From Bradyrhizobium sp. STM 3843 (GTDB taxonomy: Bacteria > Pseudomonadota > Alphaproteobacteria > Rhizobiales > Xanthobacteraceae), in NCBI RefSeq assembly GCF_000239815.1, contig NZ_CAFK01000098.1:1-43838 (forward strand): a DNA stretch of 43,838 nt. Reading direction: 5' to 3'. Made by a program: the position numbers and the translations under genes. A model generated the notes under the pieces. The model searched no databases, was not told the origin of the DNA, and saw nothing but the letters and a program-made list of their open reading frames with translations. Positions 16,408 to 25,416 of the stretch are shown piece after piece; within the stretch, counting starts at the first letter, position 1, and every line of letters starts with the position of its first letter.

Positions 16408-17268
16408 ATGATTCCCAGCATTGCTATTCTCGCGCCCGGCGCCATGGGCAGCGCGGTCGCTGCGCGCCTCGCTGAGCACGGCGCCAAGATCCTGACCTCG
16501 CTTGACGGCCGCAGCGATGCCACCAAAGCGCGCGCGGTCGCAGCCGGCATGATTGCGGCGGCTCCGGCCGAGATCGCGAACGCCGACATCATCCTCTCGA
16601 TCGTGCCGCCGGGCGAGGCTTTGGCGCTCGCCGAGCAGTTGGCGACACTGATCACCAGGAGTGCGAACAAGCCCGTCATCGTCGACTGCAACGCGGTCAA
16701 TGTCGAGACGGTCCGCAAGGTCGAGGAGATCGTGCTGTCCTCAGGCGCGCGCTTCGTCGATGCTGCCATCATCGGTCTGCCGCCGAAGCCCGGCACCAAG
16801 GGGCCCGCGCTCTATCTCAGCGGCGAGGACGCCAAGGACGTCGTGGCGCTGCGTGAACTTGGTCTCGACTTACGCATCGTCGATGGCCCAGTCGGCGCCG
16901 CGTCGGCGCTGAAGATGTCCTACGCCGGGATCAACAAGGGGCTGACCGGGGTCGGCGCGGCGATGGTGCTTGCCGCGACGGAGGCCGGCGCGGCCGACGC
17001 GCTGCGCGACGAACTTGCGCTGAGCGCGCCCGCGGTGCAGGCGCGACTGGCCAATTCGCTGCCGGACATGCTGCCGAAAGCCTATCGCTGGGTGGCCGAG
17101 ATGCGCGAGATCGCGGGCTTTCTCGGCGACGACCATCCGGCCGCGTTGATCTATGAGGGCTTTGCACGGCTGTTCGAGCACATCGCCGCCGATGCGCAAG
17201 GCGAGGGGACGGAAGGTGCAAAGCTGGTGGATTTTGCAGAAAGCTGCAAGGCGACGAAGCCGGCGTGA
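16408..17268 (+). CDS. NAD(P)-binding 6-phosphogluconate-dehydrogenase-like protein with DUF1932 domain
   Basis: From the ATG at 16408 the protein has 286 residues; the ORF opens earlier (16327), but those codons look untranslated. The N-terminus forms a Rossmann fold (SIAILAPGAMGSAVAARLAEHGAKI) with Pro at a position where relatives often have Gly. DIILSIVPPGEALALAEQ and RFVDAAIIGLPPKPG are typical of 3-hydroxyisobutyrate-dehydrogenase-like enzymes. The C-terminal helical part (LKMSYAGINKGLTGVGAAMVLAA and onward) matches DUF1932. It probably reduces or oxidises a small hydroxy acid, but the substrate is unknown. It is divergent from the VOC gene. Confidence 0.8.
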   Translation: MIPSIAILAPGAMGSAVAARLAEHGAKILTSLDGRSDATKARAVAAGMIAAAPAEIANADIILSIVPPGEALALAEQLATLITRSANKPVIVDCNAVNVETVRKVEEIVLSSGARFVDAAIIGLPPKPGTKGPALYLSGEDAKDVVALRELGLDLRIVDGPVGAASALKMSYAGINKGLTGVGAAMVLAATEAGAADALRDELALSAPAVQARLANSLPDMLPKAYRWVAEMREIAGFLGDDHPAALIYEGFARLFEHIAADAQGEGTEGAKLVDFAESCKATKPA

Positions 17269-17280
17269 GTTGAGAAGCGC

Positions 17281-17414
17281 AGGGCGGGCAAGCGAAGCGT
17301 GCCCACCCTTGCAAACGACGCACCTGGCTCACCGCGTACCTGGGTCATAATGGTGGGCACGGCGCTCTTTCGCCTCTATGGAGGGGAGCGTCATCGAAGG
17401 CGCCTTTGCCCACC
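17281..17414. repeat. Palindromic repeat elements between convergent genes
   Basis: Two related hairpins fill the gap before recG's 3' end. The first (17281-17309) pairs AGGGCGGGCA with TGCCCACCCT with one mismatch. The second (17352-17414) pairs GGTGGGCACGGCGC with GGCGCCTTTGCCCACC, imperfectly, across a 33-nt loop. The shared core GGTGGGCA / TGCCCACC resembles the abundant intergenic palindromes of Bradyrhizobium genomes. They may act as bidirectional transcription stops for the dehydrogenase-like gene and recG. The family name cannot be settled without a genome-wide comparison. Confidence 0.5.
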
Positions 17415-17439
17415 CTATGATGCGCGATGACGGCGCGAT

Positions 17440-19542
17440 CTACCCCGCCGTCAGCAGCGGGATCGCCTCGTCGCGCTCATAGAGATAGAGCAGGCAGCGC
17501 AGCGCCTCGCCGCGCGGGCCCTGCAGCTTCGGGTTCTCCTTCAACACCCGCAATGCCTCGTCGCGCGCCTGCGTGATCAGCTGCGCATGCACCTCAGGGC
17601 GCGCGATGCGATAGCCGGGCAGGCCGCTCTGGCGGATGCCGAGCACGTCGCCTTCGCCGCGCAGCTTGAGATCTTCCTCGGCGATGCGGAAGCCGTCGGT
17701 GGTCTCGCGGATCACGGCAAGCCGCGCCTTCGACATCTGCCCCAGCGGCTCGCGATAGAGCAGGATGCAGGTCGAGGCTTCCGACCCGCGGCCGATGCGG
17801 CCACGCAGTTGGTGCAGCTGCGCCAGTCCGAAACGCTCGGCATTCTCGATCACCATGATCGTGGCGGCCGGCACGTCGACGCCGACCTCGACGACCGTGG
17901 TGGCGACCAAAAGCCTGATCTCATGCGCCGCGAACTGGCCCATGACGCGGTCCTTCTCGGTGCCCTTCATCTGGCCATGGACGAGACCGACCTTGTCGCC
18001 GAAGCGCTTCGAGAGGCCCTCGAACCGCTTGGTCGCGTTGGTGAGGTGATCGGTGCCCTCGGCCTCGGATTCCTCCACCAGCGGGCAGATCCAATAGGCC
18101 AGCTTGCCGGCGTCGAGGGCGCGGCCGATCGCATCCATCACGTCGCCGAGCCGCGTATCAGGTACGGCGCGGGTGTCGATCGGCTGCCGCCCGGCCGGCT
18201 TCTCGCGCAGCTCGGAAATGTCCATGTCGCCGAAATAGGTCAGCACCAGCGTCCGCGGAATCGGCGTTGCCGACAGCACCAGCACATCGACGGCGTCACC
18301 CTTCGAGGTCAGCGCCAACCGCTCGCGCACCCCGAAGCGGTGCTGCTCGTCGACGATGGCGAGCGCAAGCGCCTTGAACACGACATCGGCCTGGATCAGC
18401 GCGTGGGTGCCGACCAGGAGATCGATCTCGCCGGCCTCGAGGCGTGCGAGAATGTCGCGCCGCTCCTTGCCTTTCTCACGGCCGGTCAGGATCGCAACGT
18501 TCATGCCGGCGCGCTCGGCCAACGGCGCGATGGTCTTGGCATGCTGGCGCGCCAGGATCTCGGTCGGCGCCATCAGCGCCGCCTGCTTGCCGGCCTCGGC
18601 AACGGCCGCCGCGGCGAGCAGCGCAACCACCGTTTTGCCCGAACCGACATCGCCTTGCAGCAGCCGCAGCATGCGCACCGGCTTGGAGAGATCCTCCGCG
18701 ATCGCTGCCATCGCCTGCTGTTGCGAGGTGGTCAGCGCATAGGGCAGGGCGTCGATGATCTTGCGGCGCAAATGGCCATCGCCGGCATGGCGGTTGCCGG
18801 CCGGCCGCCGCAGCTGCGCGCGCACCAGCGCCAGTGCCAGCTGTCCCGCGAGCAGCTCGTCGAAGGCGAGCCGTGACCAGAATGGACCGTCGGGCAGGAT
18901 GTCCGTCATCTCCTGCGGGACGTGAACGCGGGTCAACGTGTCCTTCAAAGGTGGGAAGTTGCAGCGGCTCATCACCTCCGGGCTGATCCATTCCGGCAAG
19001 GCTGGCAGCTTTGTCAGCGCCTGGCCGATGGCGCGGCGGAGCGATCCGAGCGCGAGACCTTCGGTGAGCGGATAGACCGGATCGATGCCGGAGAGCTTCG
19101 CAAACGCCGCCTCATCGAGGATGCGGTCGGGATGGACGATCTGGGGCATGCCGTCATAGCGCTGCATGGTGCCAGAGACATAGCGCTTGGCGCCGACCGG
19201 CAGCTGCTTCTCGATATAGTCGCCCTTGGCGCGGAAGAAGGTCAGCACCACGTCGCCGGTGTCGTCGCTGGCATAGACCAGGTAAGGCGCGCGGGCATTG
19301 CGCGACGGCCGGTGTCGCTCCACCGTCACCTCGAGCGTGACCACGGTCCCGACCTCGGCATCGCGAATTTTCGGCCTGTTCCGGCGGTCGATCACGCTCG
19401 ACGGCAGGTGCAAGAGCAGGTCGACCAGACGCGGCGTATCGTCCGCGCTGAGCAGGTAGCGCAGAAGCTGGTCCTGTTTCGGCCCGACGCCGGTGAGGCT
19501 GGTGACCGGCGCGAACAGCGGATTGAGCAGAGCAGGGCGCAT
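17440..19542 (-). CDS. recG: ATP-dependent DNA helicase RecG
   Basis: From the ATG at 19542 the protein has 700 residues, the usual RecG size; an in-frame GTG at 19551 would add three. The N-terminal wedge/OB region (about 60-170) binds branched DNA. The helicase core carries Walker A LLQGDVGSGKTVVALL, the DEQH box in IVDEQHRFGVRERL, SATPIPRTLVLTYFGDMDIS (motif III region), VVEVGVDVPAATIMVIENAERFGLAQLHQLRGR and IGRG. RecG remodels stalled forks and Holliday junctions in the cytoplasm. It is divergent from sdhE-mfd, an order commonly conserved in Rhizobiales. No oddity was seen. Confidence 0.97.
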   Translation of the reverse strand: MRPALLNPLFAPVTSLTGVGPKQDQLLRYLLSADDTPRLVDLLLHLPSSVIDRRNRPKIRDAEVGTVVTLEVTVERHRPSRNARAPYLVYASDDTGDVVLTFFRAKGDYIEKQLPVGAKRYVSGTMQRYDGMPQIVHPDRILDEAAFAKLSGIDPVYPLTEGLALGSLRRAIGQALTKLPALPEWISPEVMSRCNFPPLKDTLTRVHVPQEMTDILPDGPFWSRLAFDELLAGQLALALVRAQLRRPAGNRHAGDGHLRRKIIDALPYALTTSQQQAMAAIAEDLSKPVRMLRLLQGDVGSGKTVVALLAAAAVAEAGKQAALMAPTEILARQHAKTIAPLAERAGMNVAILTGREKGKERRDILARLEAGEIDLLVGTHALIQADVVFKALALAIVDEQHRFGVRERLALTSKGDAVDVLVLSATPIPRTLVLTYFGDMDISELREKPAGRQPIDTRAVPDTRLGDVMDAIGRALDAGKLAYWICPLVEESEAEGTDHLTNATKRFEGLSKRFGDKVGLVHGQMKGTEKDRVMGQFAAHEIRLLVATTVVEVGVDVPAATIMVIENAERFGLAQLHQLRGRIGRGSEASTCILLYREPLGQMSKARLAVIRETTDGFRIAEEDLKLRGEGDVLGIRQSGLPGYRIARPEVHAQLITQARDEALRVLKENPKLQGPRGEALRCLLYLYERDEAIPLLTAG

Positions 19543-19732
19543 GGGCGACACTTAAGACCGTTTGTGGGCCGGCATACCCGCCCTTCCGCCGACATCCACC
19601 TGTTTTTTCGCGGGCCACGCGGCCGAACATATCGGTTCTGCGGCGGACAGGGCTGACAGGGCCAAGGGCGGTCGCTATATGAAGCGCGCCCGGCTCGTCC
19701 GGGCTTTTGGCGTTGCACTTCAGGATATCGCG

Positions 19733-20020
19733 ATGACTGGGACCACCCGATCGAGCCAAGGCCTTGATGACCACCGCAAGCGGCTGCTGTTCCGCTGCTG
19801 GCACCGCGGCACGCGGGAGATGGACCTGATCCTCGGTCGTTTCGCCAACGCGGAGATCGCGACGCTGAACGACGAGGAACTGGCCGAGCTCGAGCGCTTG
19901 CTCGAGATTCCGGATCCGGACTTCTACGCCGCGCTGACCGGGAGCCTGCCGCTGCCGCCTGAGGCGGGCGGCCCGCTGTTTGCGCGCATCAAGGCGTTCC
20001 GCGCCGTGGATGTGGATTGA
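19733..20020 (+). CDS. sdhE: SdhE: FAD assembly factor for succinate dehydrogenase
   Basis: From the ATG at 19733 the protein has 95 residues; the ORF opens at 19562, but only the last part is protein-like. It shows the SdhE/DUF339 fold: DDHRKRLLFRCWHRGTREMDLILGRF, with the essential RGxxE motif in HRGTREMD, then LNDEELAELERLLEIPDPDFYAALTG. SdhE helps attach FAD covalently to SdhA. The stop codon shares one base with the ATG of mfd (TGATG), so the two genes are almost certainly co-translated. The linkage sdhE-mfd is common in alphaproteobacteria. Confidence 0.95.
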   Translation: MTGTTRSSQGLDDHRKRLLFRCWHRGTREMDLILGRFANAEIATLNDEELAELERLLEIPDPDFYAALTGSLPLPPEAGGPLFARIKAFRAVDVD

Positions 20021-23000
20021 TGAAAAGCCCTGTCAAATCTCCCGCCGAGCTGCTCGCGCCCGGACGCACGCTGACGCTCGCCAATGTCGCCGAGGGGGCC
20101 GAAGGTCTCGTTGCCGCCGACCTCGCCCGGGCCGTGGCCGCACGGCCAAAGCCGCCGACGGTCAGCCTGGCCGTGATCTGCCGCGATGGCGCGCGGATGC
20201 AGCAGCTGGCCCGTGCGTTGGACTTCTTCGCGCCTGACCTGCCGGTGATGCAATTCCCGGCCTGGGACTGCCAGCCTTATGACCGCGTTTCGCCGCATGG
20301 CGGCATCCTGGCCCAGCGCGTCACCACTTTGGCGCGACTGTCGCGGCTTGCCGGCAGCGACAAGCCGCTGATCGTGCTGACCACGGTGAACGCCGCGGTT
20401 CAGCGCGTGCCCGCGCGCGACACGATGGCAGGACAGGCGCTGTCGGTGGCGCCCGGTCATGTCGTGCCGATGGACTCGGTGGTCGCCTGGCTCGAGCACA
20501 ATGGCTATACGCGCTCCTCCACGGTGCGCGAGAGCGGTGAATATGCCGTGCGTGGCGGCATCCTCGATCTGTTTCCGGCCGGGCTCGACCAGCCGGTCCG
20601 CTTCGACTTCTTCGGCGACAGCCTGGAGTCGATCCGCTCCTTCGATGCCGAGACCCAGCGCACGCTCTTGGACATGCGCTCGCTCGACCTGGTGCCGGTC
20701 TCCGAATTCCAGCTCGTCACCGAGACCATCCGCCGCTTCCGCATGGGCTATGTCGCCGAGTTCGGTGCGCCTGAGCGCGACGACGCGCTCTATGAGGCCG
20801 TCAGCGAGGGTCGCCGCTATCCCGGCATGGAGCACTGGCTGCCGCTGTTTCACGACAGGATGGAGACACTGTTCGATTATCTGTCGGGCACGCCCGTCGT
20901 GATCGAGCCGCAGGGCGAAGACGCGGCGCGCGAGCGCTTCAAGCAGATCGCCGATTATTACGACGCGCGGCGGGAAGCGATGGAGCATCCCGGCGGCGGC
21001 GCGATCTACAAGCCCCTCCCGGCCGATCGGCTCTATTTCAGCGAATCCGAATGGACCGCACGGCTGGACGCGGCGCCGCTGGCGCGGCTGACGCCCTTTG
21101 CGGTGCCCGAGGCGAGCGGCGTGGTCGACATCGGCGCACGCCAGGGCCGCAATTTCGCGCCCGAGCGCAATGATGCCGCCGTCAACGTGTTCGCGGCGGT
21201 GGTGGCGCATGTGCAGGCGCTGCAGGCCCAGCGCAAGAAGGTCGTGATCGCGCTGTGGAGCGAAGGCTCGCGCGACCGCATGACCAGCATGCTCAGGGAT
21301 CACAAGCTGGCGCTGGTCACCAGCGTCAACACCTGGCGCATGGTGCAGGCGACGCCGCGCAATGAGACCATGCTGGCGGTGCTGGGGCTGGAGACCGGCT
21401 TCGAGACTGACCAGATCGCCGTCATCTCCGAACAGGATATCCTGGGCGATCGTCTGGTGCGGCCGCGGCGGGCGAGCCGCAAGCTCGACAATTTCATCTC
21501 GGAGGTCACGAGCCTTGCCGTCGGCGACATCGTCGTCCACGTCGACCATGGTATCGGCCGCTTCGTCGGCCTGCAGACCTTGGAGGTGGCCGGCGCGCCG
21601 CATGACTGCCTCGAGCTGCGCTATGCCGGCGAGACCAAGCTGTATCTGCCGGTCGAGAACATCGAGCTGTTGTCGCGTTATGGCTCCGACCAGACCAATG
21701 TCGAGCTCGACAAGCTCGGCGGCAGCGGCTGGCAGACCCGGAAAGCGAAGCTGAAGAACCGCATCCGCGAGATCGCGGGCGAGCTGATCAAGATTGCTGC
21801 CGAGCGAATGCTGCACGAGGCGCCGAAGTTGCCGGTGCAGGCCGGCGTCTATGACGAGTTCTGTGCCCGCTTCCCCTATGACGAGACCGAGGACCAGGAA
21901 ACCGCGATCCAGGCAACGCTGAAGGATCTGGAAAGCGGCCGCCCGATGGACCGGCTGATCTGCGGCGACGTCGGTTTCGGCAAGACCGAGGTGGCGTTGC
22001 GCGCCGCCTTCGCCGTGGCGCTCGACGGCAAGCAGGTCGCCGTGGTCGTGCCCACGACGCTGCTGGCGCGCCAGCACGCAAAAACTTTCAGCGAGCGCTT
22101 CCGCGGCTTTCCGGTCAATGTCGCGCAGGCCTCGCGCCTCGTCTCGACCAAGGAGCTCAACCAGGTCAAGAAGGGACTGACCGACGGCTCGGTCGACATC
22201 GTCGTCGGCACCCATGCTCTGCTCGGCAAGTCGATCAAGTTCCGTGATCTCGGTCTTCTGATCGTCGACGAGGAGCAGCATTTCGGCGTCAGCCACAAGG
22301 AGCGGCTGAAGCAGCTGCGCGCCGAGGTGCATGTGCTGACGCTGTCGGCCACGCCGATTCCGCGCACCTTGCAGCTTGCGCTCACCGGCGTGCGCGAGCT
22401 GTCGATCATCGCGTCGCCGCCGGTCGACCGGCTTGCCGTTCGCACCTTCGTTGCGCCGCATGATCCCGTCATGATCCGCGAGGCGCTGCTGCGCGAGCGC
22501 TATCGCGGCGGCCAGGCGTTCTACGTCGTGCCGCGCATTGACGATCTCGCCGAGGTCAAGGAGTTCCTCGACAAGACCGTGCCGGAGATGAAGGTCGCGG
22601 TCGCGCATGGTCAGATGGCGCCGACCGTGATCGAGGACATCATCTCGGCCTTCTACGACGGCAAGTTCGACATCCTCTTGTCGACCACGATCGTCGAATC
22701 CGGTCTCGACATTCCCCGCGCCAACACGCTGATCGTGCATCGCGCCGACATGTTCGGCCTCGCCCAGCTCTATCAGCTGCGCGGCCGCGTCGGCCGTTCG
22801 AAGCTCAGGGCCTATGCGCTGTTCACCCTGCCATCGACGCACAAGATCAGCGCGCAGGCCGAGAAGCGGCTCACCGTGCTGCAGTCGCTGGAGACGCTCG
22901 GCGCCGGCTTTCAGCTTGCCTCCCATGACCTCGATATCCGCGGCGCCGGCAATCTCTTGGGCGAGGAGCAGTCCGGCCACGTCAAGGAGGTCGGCTTCGA

Positions 23001-23535
23001 GCTCTATCAGTCGATGCTCGAGGAGGCGATCGTCAACCTCAAGGCTGGCGTCACCGAGCCCACCGTCGACCGCTGGTCGCCGCAGATCACGATCGGCATG
23101 CCCGTGCTGATCCCGGAGGATTATGTCTCCGATCTCTCGGTGCGGCTGTCGCTGTATCGCCGGCTGGCCGATCTCGAGACCGACGAGGAGATCGAGAATT
23201 TCGCGGCCGAATTGCGCGACCGGTTCGGCAAGCTGCCGGACGAGACGCGCTATCTGTTCAAAGTCGCTGCGATCAAGAACTACTGCCGCAAGGCCAATGT
23301 CGAGAAGGTCGATGCAGGGCCGAAGGGCGCCGTCATCTCGTTCCGCGACAACAGCTTTGCCCATCCCGACCGCCTCGTCGCCTTCATCAAGCGCCATGGC
23401 CAGGCCGCCAGGGTGCGGCCCGACATGAAGGTCGTGTTCCTGCAGGATTGGGAGACGCCGGAAGAGCGGCTCGCCGGGGCGACCGATATCCTGAAGGACC
23501 TTGCCGAACTCGCCGAGAAGAAGAAGGCGGCGTGA
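20020..23535 (+). CDS. mfd: Transcription-repair coupling factor Mfd
   Basis: A 1171-residue protein from the ATG at 20020. The N-terminal UvrB-like part contains FPAWDCQPYDRVSPHG, EYAVRGGILDLFPAG and RFDFFGDSLESIRSFD. The RNA polymerase interaction domain follows around VGDIVVHVDHGIGRFVGLQ. The RecG-like translocase has Walker A ICGDVGFGKTEVALRAA, DEEQHFGVSHKERLK, SATPIPRTLQLALTG and ESGLDIPRANTLIVHRAD. A C-terminal TRCF domain ends the protein. Mfd removes RNA polymerase stalled at lesions and recruits UvrA. Length and motifs are complete. It overlaps sdhE by one base. Confidence 0.98.
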   Translation: MKSPVKSPAELLAPGRTLTLANVAEGAEGLVAADLARAVAARPKPPTVSLAVICRDGARMQQLARALDFFAPDLPVMQFPAWDCQPYDRVSPHGGILAQRVTTLARLSRLAGSDKPLIVLTTVNAAVQRVPARDTMAGQALSVAPGHVVPMDSVVAWLEHNGYTRSSTVRESGEYAVRGGILDLFPAGLDQPVRFDFFGDSLESIRSFDAETQRTLLDMRSLDLVPVSEFQLVTETIRRFRMGYVAEFGAPERDDALYEAVSEGRRYPGMEHWLPLFHDRMETLFDYLSGTPVVIEPQGEDAARERFKQIADYYDARREAMEHPGGGAIYKPLPADRLYFSESEWTARLDAAPLARLTPFAVPEASGVVDIGARQGRNFAPERNDAAVNVFAAVVAHVQALQAQRKKVVIALWSEGSRDRMTSMLRDHKLALVTSVNTWRMVQATPRNETMLAVLGLETGFETDQIAVISEQDILGDRLVRPRRASRKLDNFISEVTSLAVGDIVVHVDHGIGRFVGLQTLEVAGAPHDCLELRYAGETKLYLPVENIELLSRYGSDQTNVELDKLGGSGWQTRKAKLKNRIREIAGELIKIAAERMLHEAPKLPVQAGVYDEFCARFPYDETEDQETAIQATLKDLESGRPMDRLICGDVGFGKTEVALRAAFAVALDGKQVAVVVPTTLLARQHAKTFSERFRGFPVNVAQASRLVSTKELNQVKKGLTDGSVDIVVGTHALLGKSIKFRDLGLLIVDEEQHFGVSHKERLKQLRAEVHVLTLSATPIPRTLQLALTGVRELSIIASPPVDRLAVRTFVAPHDPVMIREALLRERYRGGQAFYVVPRIDDLAEVKEFLDKTVPEMKVAVAHGQMAPTVIEDIISAFYDGKFDILLSTTIVESGLDIPRANTLIVHRADMFGLAQLYQLRGRVGRSKLRAYALFTLPSTHKISAQAEKRLTVLQSLETLGAGFQLASHDLDIRGAGNLLGEEQSGHVKEVGFELYQSMLEEAIVNLKAGVTEPTVDRWSPQITIGMPVLIPEDYVSDLSVRLSLYRRLADLETDEEIENFAAELRDRFGKLPDETRYLFKVAAIKNYCRKANVEKVDAGPKGAVISFRDNSFAHPDRLVAFIKRHGQAARVRPDMKVVFLQDWETPEERLAGATDILKDLAELAEKKKAA

Positions 23536-23546
23536 GCTGCGCGCGG

Positions 23547-24971
23547 TCAATTGGCGGGCGTGCTGCGCCCGTCAGGAGTCCGCCGCAGCAATGGCGATTT
23601 GGACCGTGCATTGACGAAGAACACGACGCTGGATTGCTCGCTCGACTGGTGCGAGTCGCCCTCGAAGCGCATGACATAGGCGCCCGGGAGACGTGGCGCG
23701 GTCCATCGCGCCGAGATCTGCGCGATTTCCGGTCCCTGGTATTCGAGCGGCAATCCCCCGCCATAGGGCACCAGGTCGAGCGCAGCCGCGCCGCTATGCG
23801 CGCCGGCGCGTGGCACGGCGCTCACGGTCAGCCGGCCACGGATCGCCGTCGTCGGCGTATCCGGGATGATCAGTAACTGCATAATCTCGTCCGGCGCAAA
23901 GGTGCGCTTGTTGAGATTGATGGTGATGCCCGCCTTGGCCATCACGAAGGTTCTCATCTGCGATAGCCCAAAGATCTCGTCCAAAGCGTCCGCAAGCTGC
24001 ACGGTGCCGAGGATTCCGACGTGGTCGCCGGGCATCGTATATTTGCCGGAGTAGCTTCCCGCCAAGGCGCTGAACACCGGGACTGTTCCATCGCCGTCGA
24101 CGGTGATGGTCTGCACAAACGTCGTACCGCGATAGAGATAGGCGTTCGAGGTCTGATAACCGGTCCCGGCGATCAGATAATAGGTGACGTGGTCGGGACG
24201 GTTCTTAAAGTCCAGTTCGTGCCACGACGTCGCCGCGGCGCGGGCGTTGGACGGCATAAGCTGATACTTCTCGTCCACGGCAGTATCGTAGACATCCTGA
24301 TTCTGCTGGCGTTGCCCGAGGCTGGTGTCGAGCAGCACTTCCGTGCCCGGTTTCGGGAAACATTGAAAGCCGGCCGGATATAGCGGGTTGTTTGCGATCT
24401 GGCGGTAGTCGTCGCTGCTCAGTCCGAGCGCGCCGTCCTCGCAGCCCAGCGCGTGCCCGAGCGCGGCCGCTGCGCCCAGATGCGGTCCGCAAATGCAGAT
24501 GAGACGGCCGATCCTCGCGAACCAATTCGCATTCCGATATTTCCGGCTCTCCAGCACCAGCCGCGCCACCAGATTGCCCATGGAATGGCACACGAGCGTG
24601 ATCGATGTCGCGCCGTCGCTGACCGCTTTGGCAAGCCGCTGCGCCAGCATCTCGGAGGAGGCGGTGAAGGCAGGCGCGGTCTGCCAGAGGTCGACGCGCC
24701 AATCATAGTAGAAGTCGACGCGGCTGGCGCCGAGCCGGCCCGCGATCTGATCCAGCTTGGTCATGATGGGGCGGTAGACAGGATATGAGTAGCCCTCCCA
24801 GACCGGGAGCTCGGCCCAGATCGCCGTCGCCACCACGGCGGGGTCGAGCAACTCACTGATCCGGTGGTAGCCCTCCCAGGCGATCTCGTCGAGCGTCGGC
24901 GGCCATACCGGCGTCTGGCCGAGACTGAGACACGATCCTTCGATACCAGGCACCAGAATGATCGTTTCCAT
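23547..24971 (-). CDS. LCAT-like alpha/beta hydrolase (lipase/acyltransferase)
   Basis: A 474-residue protein that starts directly with a hydrolase strand, METIILVPGIEGSCL, with no signal peptide visible, so it is probably cytosolic. VDFYYDWRVD precedes the nucleophile elbow LVCHSMGNLVA (GxSxG variant with Cys at the first position). The catalytic Asp is probably in TVDGDGTVPVFSAL and the His in MPGDHVGIL. This arrangement matches lecithin:cholesterol acyltransferase-like proteins (PF02450 family). The last 130 residues look like a separate beta-rich domain. A good AGGGAGGGG precedes the ATG. Substrate and acyl donor are unknown. It is the last gene of a minus-strand run and converges on mfd, with 11 bp between stop codons. 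Confidence 0.85.
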   Translation of the reverse strand: METIILVPGIEGSCLSLGQTPVWPPTLDEIAWEGYHRISELLDPAVVATAIWAELPVWEGYSYPVYRPIMTKLDQIAGRLGASRVDFYYDWRVDLWQTAPAFTASSEMLAQRLAKAVSDGATSITLVCHSMGNLVARLVLESRKYRNANWFARIGRLICICGPHLGAAAALGHALGCEDGALGLSSDDYRQIANNPLYPAGFQCFPKPGTEVLLDTSLGQRQQNQDVYDTAVDEKYQLMPSNARAAATSWHELDFKNRPDHVTYYLIAGTGYQTSNAYLYRGTTFVQTITVDGDGTVPVFSALAGSYSGKYTMPGDHVGILGTVQLADALDEIFGLSQMRTFVMAKAGITINLNKRTFAPDEIMQLLIIPDTPTTAIRGRLTVSAVPRAGAHSGAAALDLVPYGGGLPLEYQGPEIAQISARWTAPRLPGAYVMRFEGDSHQSSEQSSVVFFVNARSKSPLLRRTPDGRSTPAN

Positions 24972-25141
24972 GGGGCCCCTCCCTGGACGCGGGGTGCTGC
25001 TGCCGCATCAACACCATCAGGCTATGTGTAATTTGGTATGAACTCAATCGAAAGTTGATGGCCTCTCGTCAGGTCATTAAGGCTGCGCCGCCGGCGGTTG
25101 GACCGACTCCGTCCCTGTTATCGTCCCAAGTTCGCGGCGCG

Positions 25142-25252
25142 TCACCAGAGCAGCCAGCCGAACCGCATCGCCATGGTCGCGATCAGGAAAACCAGGATGA
25201 TTCCGATGACACCGATCCAGTCGGTCTGATCGCGAGATCTTCCGTTTTGCAT
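25142..25252 (-). CDS. Putative 36-aa single-span membrane peptide
   Basis: Thirty-six codons encode a hydrophilic start (MQNGRSRDQTDW), one hydrophobic helix (IGVIGIILVFLIATMAM) and a short aromatic end (RFGWLLW). A purine-rich GGAAACCGGCGG lies before the ATG. The clean membrane-segment pattern is unlike the Arg/Ala-rich shadows in the other frames, which suggests a real small protein. It lies between the degenerate GGDEF gene and the LCAT-like gene, all on the minus strand. No homologue is recognised. Confidence 0.45.
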   Translation of the reverse strand: MQNGRSRDQTDWIGVIGIILVFLIATMAMRFGWLLW

Positions 25253-25416
25253 CCGCCGGTTTCCCACGCGCTTCGCTTCCAGTCTCGTTTTTGCGAGACA
25301 AGTAGGGCAAAGCCGCGACGACAGCGTGTGTCCCCGCTTGATCGCTGCAAATGGCGAGGGAGGCTCGCAGCCTCAGGCTGGACGGTCCCGACGCTCGGAA
25401 GCCGGAAGCGACGGCA

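Noticed and set aside
17587..18876. Plus-strand open frame of 429 codons opposite recG
   Set aside because: Antisense to recG helicase motifs; no independent signal.
19924..23550. Minus-strand open frame of 1208 codons opposite mfd
   Set aside because: It is antisense to the whole of mfd, rich in Arg, His, Asp and Leu repeats, and has no domain; a usual shadow of GC-rich coding sequence.
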